64,000 bases of DNA from Gemmatimonas aurantiaca (lineage in GTDB: Bacteria; Gemmatimonadota; Gemmatimonadetes; Gemmatimonadales; Gemmatimonadaceae). This document shows positions 60,324 through 64,000 of the stretch, one piece after another. Made by a program: the position numbers and the translations under genes. Position 1 is the first letter of the stretch; the number at the start of each line of letters is the position of its first letter. Under the pieces are notes generated by a model. The model saw only the letters and a program-made list of their open reading frames with translations, did no database searches and was not told the DNA's origin. Where the stretch lies: positions 218,750 through 282,749 of the forward strand of contig NZ_JBBCJO010000011.1 of NCBI RefSeq assembly GCF_037190085.1, read 5' to 3'.

Positions 60324-62294
60324 TCACCGGCGCTGGAATTCGGGCGCGCCCAGCGCGAGTCCCACGATCTGCGCGAATCCCGCGACACTGGTCTTCGTGT
60401 CACCGGATGCGCGGCGCTCGAGAAACGGATTGGTGCCCGTGAGCAGCACCTGGCGGGTATCGGTCGACGCGGCGCCGCCGAGCAGTTCACGGATCACGCC
60501 GTCCACCTGCTGTTCGCGCGGGAGCGAGGTCAGTGTTTTTGATGCCGGCCAGTTGGCGAGCTTCACGCCCGGCACCCGTCCGCCGGCGGCGGCCAGGCCG
60601 AAGTTGATGCGGTTGAGGATCGCGCCGGTGTTCATCCACGCGTCGCCCGTTTCCGGATATCCGTTGGGTGCCTGATGTCCGAAGATCGGTTGGCCGAGGC
60701 GACTCACGAGTTGCGCGGCGCGTGGGGTGGAATCGGGGGCCGCGTCCATGGCCCGCAGGGTGCTGACCACGAGTTCGAAGGGGGACTTCACCTTGGCGCG
60801 ATAGGCATCGGCGCTGAAGAATTCCGGACTCGTGACGATGGTGCGCAGCACGGCGCGGATATCGCCATCGGTGGCGCGGAACGTGGCCGCGGCCCGTTCC
60901 ACGAGGGCAGCCGGTGGTGTGTCGCTCACGAAGCGACGGGCGAGTTTGGTGGCGATGAACGTGGCGGTTTTTGGATGACGCGCCAGCAGATCCAGCACGG
61001 CCTCGCCTTCCTCGATCCCCCGGCCGGCGGGGAACGAGTGCCCCAGAATCACCTTCGCCCCGGCGTCGTGCACCTGCGGCCGGAAGACGAATGACCCACC
61101 CTGCGCTCCCCGATCGAGGGTCCATCCCGTGAGGGCGCGTGCCACTTCGATGACGTCCTGCTGTGTGTATCCGCCGTCCACGCCCAGTGTGTGCAATTCC
61201 ATCAGCTCACGGGCGTAGTTCTCGTTGAGACCGCGGCGACGTGATGTGACCGGCGGCGGCATCGGCGGGGAATCGGACGTCGAATTCGGTGAGGTTGGGC
61301 GCCCGGCGATGCGGACGTTCGGACGCGCATTGGGACGCGCGTTCGGACGGGTACCGGGGCGGAGGCCGGGACGCATAGCGGCGCGAGGGGGCTGCAGCAC
61401 CGGGCGCCCGCTGTCGGCCACGCTCTGCCAGTTGTCGAGGTAGTAGAGCATGGCGCCGCTGTGGGCCACGGCCCCGAGCAGATCGCGGAACTTGCCCAGG
61501 GCGTGCGGACGGATGACCTGGGTGTCGAATTCCGGCAGGTAGTACCGCACCCGATCCTTGCCGGAGAAGACGTTGAAGTGATTCTCCCAGAAATCCACCA
61601 TCACTTCCTCGAGCTGGCGATCGCTCAGCACCGCGCGCGCGACGCGGCTCGAGGTGAGTTCGGCGAGCGGGAGACCGGCGCGGCGACCTTGTTCACGGAT
61701 GCGGGCGGAGTCCTCCGCCGTCACCGTGCCACCCCGGCGCTGCTGTTCCCGCTGCAACTGCGCGAGGGCCTGCGCGGGCGGCGGATAGTCGGTATACAGT
61801 TCCTCGCTCGATCGGCGCAGCGTTTCGTAGTGCGCGAGGAAGGCCGTGGTCGCCGTGTCGGGGATGCGGTCGGGGTGCAACTGCCGGTCGATCCAGCGAT
61901 CCACTCCCATCGTCCGGACGGCGGCGGCATCGCCCGGGCGCGGACCGAAGGCGAGGCGATTGAGCACCTGCTGCACCTGCTGGTCGGCCGTCTGTTCGCG
62001 GGCGGCCAGCAGGGCGGCGCTGGGTGGCTGGAACGATCTGTCGCGTGAGGTGGGTAGCGCGGATTCGGGGCGGGAGCTGCCGGTATTGCCGGAGGCGCAG
62101 GCCAGTGCCCAGGGCACGAGCAGGACCGACAGGGCCCGTGGCAGGTGCCGATGGCTCCCCGTATCGCGAGTGGGGCGTGTGTTGCGTGGGCGCTCACGCG
62201 GCGTCGCACGTCGTGTTCCGGCTGGTGTCGCGCTTGCTGTCGGCGCGTGCACCGCGGTGTATTGATACGCGGGGTCCGGGCTGCCCTGGTTCAC
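60324..62294 (-). CDS. DUF1800 lipoprotein
   Basis: About 656 aa if translated from the GTG at 62294, which has GGAG 7 bases upstream; a GTG at 62342 gives 672 aa and no ATG is available. A lipoprotein signal (PRALSVLLVPWALAC) follows an Arg/Pro-rich leader. The DUF1800 domain is clear: VLNRLAFGPRPGDAAAVRTMG, VDFWENHFNVFSGKD, NENYARELMELHTLGVDGGY, TQQDVIEVARALTGWT, and FIATKLARRFVSDTPP. An insertion near 315-355 is Arg/Pro/Asn-rich (RPNARPNARPNVR) from 12-bp repeats. It pairs with the DUF1501 protein; function unknown. Confidence 0.85.
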   Translation of the reverse strand: MNQGSPDPAYQYTAVHAPTASATPAGTRRATPRERPRNTRPTRDTGSHRHLPRALSVLLVPWALACASGNTGSSRPESALPTSRDRSFQPPSAALLAAREQTADQQVQQVLNRLAFGPRPGDAAAVRTMGVDRWIDRQLHPDRIPDTATTAFLAHYETLRRSSEELYTDYPPPAQALAQLQREQQRRGGTVTAEDSARIREQGRRAGLPLAELTSSRVARAVLSDRQLEEVMVDFWENHFNVFSGKDRVRYYLPEFDTQVIRPHALGKFRDLLGAVAHSGAMLYYLDNWQSVADSGRPVLQPPRAAMRPGLRPGTRPNARPNARPNVRIAGRPTSPNSTSDSPPMPPPVTSRRRGLNENYARELMELHTLGVDGGYTQQDVIEVARALTGWTLDRGAQGGSFVFRPQVHDAGAKVILGHSFPAGRGIEEGEAVLDLLARHPKTATFIATKLARRFVSDTPPAALVERAAATFRATDGDIRAVLRTIVTSPEFFSADAYRAKVKSPFELVVSTLRAMDAAPDSTPRAAQLVSRLGQPIFGHQAPNGYPETGDAWMNTGAILNRINFGLAAAGGRVPGVKLANWPASKTLTSLPREQQVDGVIRELLGGAASTDTRQVLLTGTNPFLERRASGDTKTSVAGFAQIVGLALGAPEFQRR

Positions 62295-62390
62295 GGCCTG
62301 CTCCGTTGAAGTCTCCTGAGGTCTCTCGATTGGACGCAACACGTTCCCGACGCGTTAATCGTCATTGTGCCGCCGCTTACTTTATCTGCC

Positions 62391-62870
62391 ATGTCCGCCC
62401 TCCGACGGTTCTCCTCGCCCAGTGCGTTGTTCGACGCGGCGTTCGCCACCGGCACCCTGACGACCATCGCCACGGGCGGTGCGTTGCTCGGGCTCGGCTG
62501 GCGTGAAGGAGAAGCGGGCCGGGTGTTCCGGCTGGCCGGTCGTGCGTTGCTGGAGCGATTGGGATTTGCTTCTGCCGCCGCACCGCTGTCGTCGGTGGCG
62601 CTGGGGTATCTGCACCATCTCACGATTGCCACGGTGTGGGGTGTGGTGTTGGCATTGTTCGTCCTACCCTGGCGCGGGGTTGCGCGTGTCCTCGTGACCG
62701 TCGGAGTCGCTGCGGGGTATGTGCTGTTGGTCACCACTGTGGTGCCGGCACCGTTGCGTATCGGCTACGGTGTGACGGGAAACCTGTCTGCCGCGGTTCC
62801 TATCGGAGCTGCGTTGGCCGTGGCGTTGCTTGGCGGCGCATGGCTCTCCCAGGGTGAGCCAGATCGTTGA
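62391..62870 (+). CDS. Small integral membrane protein, unknown
   Basis: 159 aa from the ATG at 62391 (a GTG at 62367 would add 8). Four hydrophobic helices are predicted: about 18-38, 70-94, 98-119 and 126-150. A His-His pair (YLHHLTIATVWGVVLALFV) sits at the start of the second helix. No family is recognised. It is divergent from the DUF1800 gene with a gap under 100 bases. Confidence 0.65.
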   Translation: MSALRRFSSPSALFDAAFATGTLTTIATGGALLGLGWREGEAGRVFRLAGRALLERLGFASAAAPLSSVALGYLHHLTIATVWGVVLALFVLPWRGVARVLVTVGVAAGYVLLVTTVVPAPLRIGYGVTGNLSAAVPIGAALAVALLGGAWLSQGEPDR

Positions 62871-62898
62871 CGCGGGTTCACGCGGTTTTTGCGTGGTA

Positions 62899-62918
62899 TT
62901 GGTGACAGTTGTCACCAA
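62899..62918. promoter_or_regulatory. Operator-like perfect inverted repeat
   Basis: ttggtgaca-gt-tgtcaccaa: 9-bp arms around a 2-base centre. It lies 28 bases after the membrane-protein stop and about 205 bases before the next gene. Its symmetry and length resemble a dimeric-repressor site; it may alternatively be a weak terminator stem. Confidence 0.5.
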
Positions 62919-63123
62919 CAGCCCCCGGTCGTGACACGTTTGCAACAAGAGTGACGGATGTCGTGTCCGGCGTGAGTGCTGGCATCGACTATGCTGTATC
63001 CGACACCGTCCTCGCGTTGCTGATCCTCCGGTGAGACGTCTTCTGTACGTGGACGGCGCACGTGACAGAAGCGGCTTCCGGACATGCTGAAGGACAGCTG
63101 AACCTGAACCCAGGAGGGAGAAT

Positions 63124-63681
63124 ATGGACGTCCTCGTTCGACTCGAGGCTCGTCCGAGCGATTCGCCGGTACTCGCGCACGTGAACTCCATTCCCGTGCT
63201 TCCGTTCGGTACTCGCTCGCGGCGTGAAGTGGTGACGCTGTATGGTGAGGCAGACGCCCAGTCGTTGGCACTGGCGTTGGCCGCCACCGTGGAGAGCGAG
63301 CGGCTGGAAGCCGTGAGTGCAGGTGTCGTGCGACATCTTGGTGTGTGGCCGGACCGCGGTGCGGTCGGTGACTCGGCGTGGCGGGATGGCGCGACGGGCC
63401 GTTTGGTCACGCAGGATCTCGACATTCCGTTTCTGACGCTCGAAGCCCGTGCGGTGGAGCTGCTCGGTGCTTGTGGCCCGACGCTGCGTCGGGTGGCGGC
63501 TGGTCTGGCCATGCCGGATTGGCCCGAGGGCACGGAACGGGCGCTGAGCTTTTCGTTGATGTCCGCCACGGCGGCCAGCGGCGGAGCCGGCAATGTGTTC
63601 GACGATGACACCAAGGTGGAGAACTGGCTCGACTCGATTCGTGAGGCCGATGCCTTCACCTACGATGTGGAGGGAGACTGA
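63124..63681 (+). CDS. 185-aa protein of unknown function
   Basis: Start chosen by a strong AGGAGG 7 bases upstream. Acidic soluble protein, no signal peptide or cysteine motif. Segments of note: VLAHVNSIPVLPFGTRSRRE near residue 17, VVTLYGEADAQSLALALAAT, and the C-terminal FDDDTKVENWLDSIREADAF. No family is recognised. A 253-base upstream region with an operator-like palindrome and the intrinsic terminator downstream define it as a single-gene unit. Confidence 0.8.
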   Translation: MDVLVRLEARPSDSPVLAHVNSIPVLPFGTRSRREVVTLYGEADAQSLALALAATVESERLEAVSAGVVRHLGVWPDRGAVGDSAWRDGATGRLVTQDLDIPFLTLEARAVELLGACGPTLRRVAAGLAMPDWPEGTERALSFSLMSATAASGGAGNVFDDDTKVENWLDSIREADAFTYDVEGD

Positions 63682-63721
63682 TCAGACCCCTGATTTGTCA
63701 GATGTAGGACTTGGTGGAGGA

Positions 63722-63757
63722 CGCGGGCAAGCGCAGAGCGCTTGCCCGCGTTTTTTT
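63722..63757 (+). terminator. Strong intrinsic terminator
   Basis: A 13-bp perfect stem (cgcgggcaagcgc at 63722-63734 with gcgcttgcccgcg at 63738-63750), a 3-base aga loop and seven Ts (63751-63757). It is 40 bases after the stop of the 185-aa gene and the clearest classical terminator of the window. Confidence 0.95.
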
Positions 63758-63800
63758 GGGGGAGAGGAGGAGGACGGGAGCTGGAGGAACGGATTGCCCA

Positions 63801-64000
63801 CGGGGGCTGAAGGAACGGGAGCTGGGACTACGGGAGCTGGGACTACGGGAGCTGGGACTACGGGAGCTGGGACTACGGGAGCTGGGACTACGGGAGCTGG
63901 GACTACGGGAGCTGGAACTACGGGAGCTGGAGAAACGGGAGCTGGACCCACGGTGAACCACGGGAGCTGGAACTACGGACCCGTAGGTCCCCGTGGTCCC
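63801..64000. repeat. 15-bp tandem array opening a long hairpin at the window edge
   Basis: Ten units of cgggagctgggacta (first and last three diverged) run from 63801 to 63950. Near 63966-63987 the sequence turns: ggaactacgg-ac-ccgtaggtcc, and ccacgg (63957-63962) pairs with ccgtgg shortly after. The final bases therefore begin the complementary arm, which continues beyond the window. Confidence 0.8.

Noticed and set aside
63682..63961. Repetitive small open frames such as VPAPV or SSRS repeats near the right edge
   Set aside because: They are translations of the 15-bp tandem array and the terminator, without start signals.
1..64000. CRISPR arrays, tRNA or rRNA genes, prophage or insertion sequences
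   Set aside because: Both strands were read for spaced identical repeats, tRNA-like cloverleaf motifs, transposase or integrase motifs; none was found. The tandem arrays present have no spacers.

Overview
The window is a high-GC, densely coded bacterial chromosome segment. Gene content, codon bias and protein style point to a Gemmatimonadota (Gemmatimonas-like) bacterium; this is inference, since no rRNA or other marker gene is present. Typical features are many secreted TPR proteins, a TonB-receptor fragment, Tat-exported DUF1501/DUF1800 proteins and long intergenic inverted repeats.

Region 1 (about 1-20.2 kb) is a complete hydrogen-uptake island. A minus-strand transcription unit of about 15 kb runs from 16861 down to about 2386. 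In order it encodes a DUF1641 protein, HypA, HypB, a GAF-GAF histidine kinase, a NarL-type response regulator, the small and large subunits of a group 1h-like [NiFe]-hydrogenase, a maturation protease with an extra C-terminal domain, an 84-aa protein, a TPR protein, a 129-aa protein, a NifU-Rieske fusion (HhyE-like), an NHL-repeat protein, and HypC, HypD, HypE. Several junctions are ATGA overlaps, so the genes are probably co-translated. Divergently, hypF overlaps a nickel/cobalt-transporter-like gene. Just after hypE lies a broken TonB-dependent receptor remnant, then a Tat-exported DsrE-like protein. The island thus holds structural subunits, all six Hyp factors, a nickel permease, a likely electron relay and its own two-component system, suggesting regulated oxidation of (possibly atmospheric) H2.

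Region 2 (20.2-33.8 kb) holds a GNAT acetyltransferase, a superinfection-immunity-like membrane protein, 4-alpha-glucanotransferase, a secreted SnoaL-like protein, an ABC exporter, an MFS transporter, a four-gene BMP-type nucleoside ABC importer and a secreted TPR protein.

Region 3 (33.9-48.6 kb) holds the de novo NAD operon nadB-nadA-nadC followed by an unknown 317-aa protein and fumarylacetoacetase, then an orphan response regulator, a small zinc-ribbon protein, an acyl-CoA dehydrogenase, an Ig-like-domain lipoprotein, a GT39 glycosyltransferase, the CrcB fluoride channel and an M20 peptidase.

Region 4 (48.6-64 kb) holds a chemoreceptor, Rho with a disordered N-terminus of about 320 residues, a TPR protein, an AhpD-like protein, a polysaccharide deacetylase, a class A penicillin-binding protein, the DUF1501/DUF1800 pair and two unknown proteins.

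Non-coding structure is notable: a 68-bp inverted repeat between rho and the chemoreceptor gene, a hairpin of about 106 bp at 1036-1141, an intrinsic terminator at 63722-63757 followed by a 15-bp tandem repeat running into the window end, and 12-15-bp minisatellites inside several genes.
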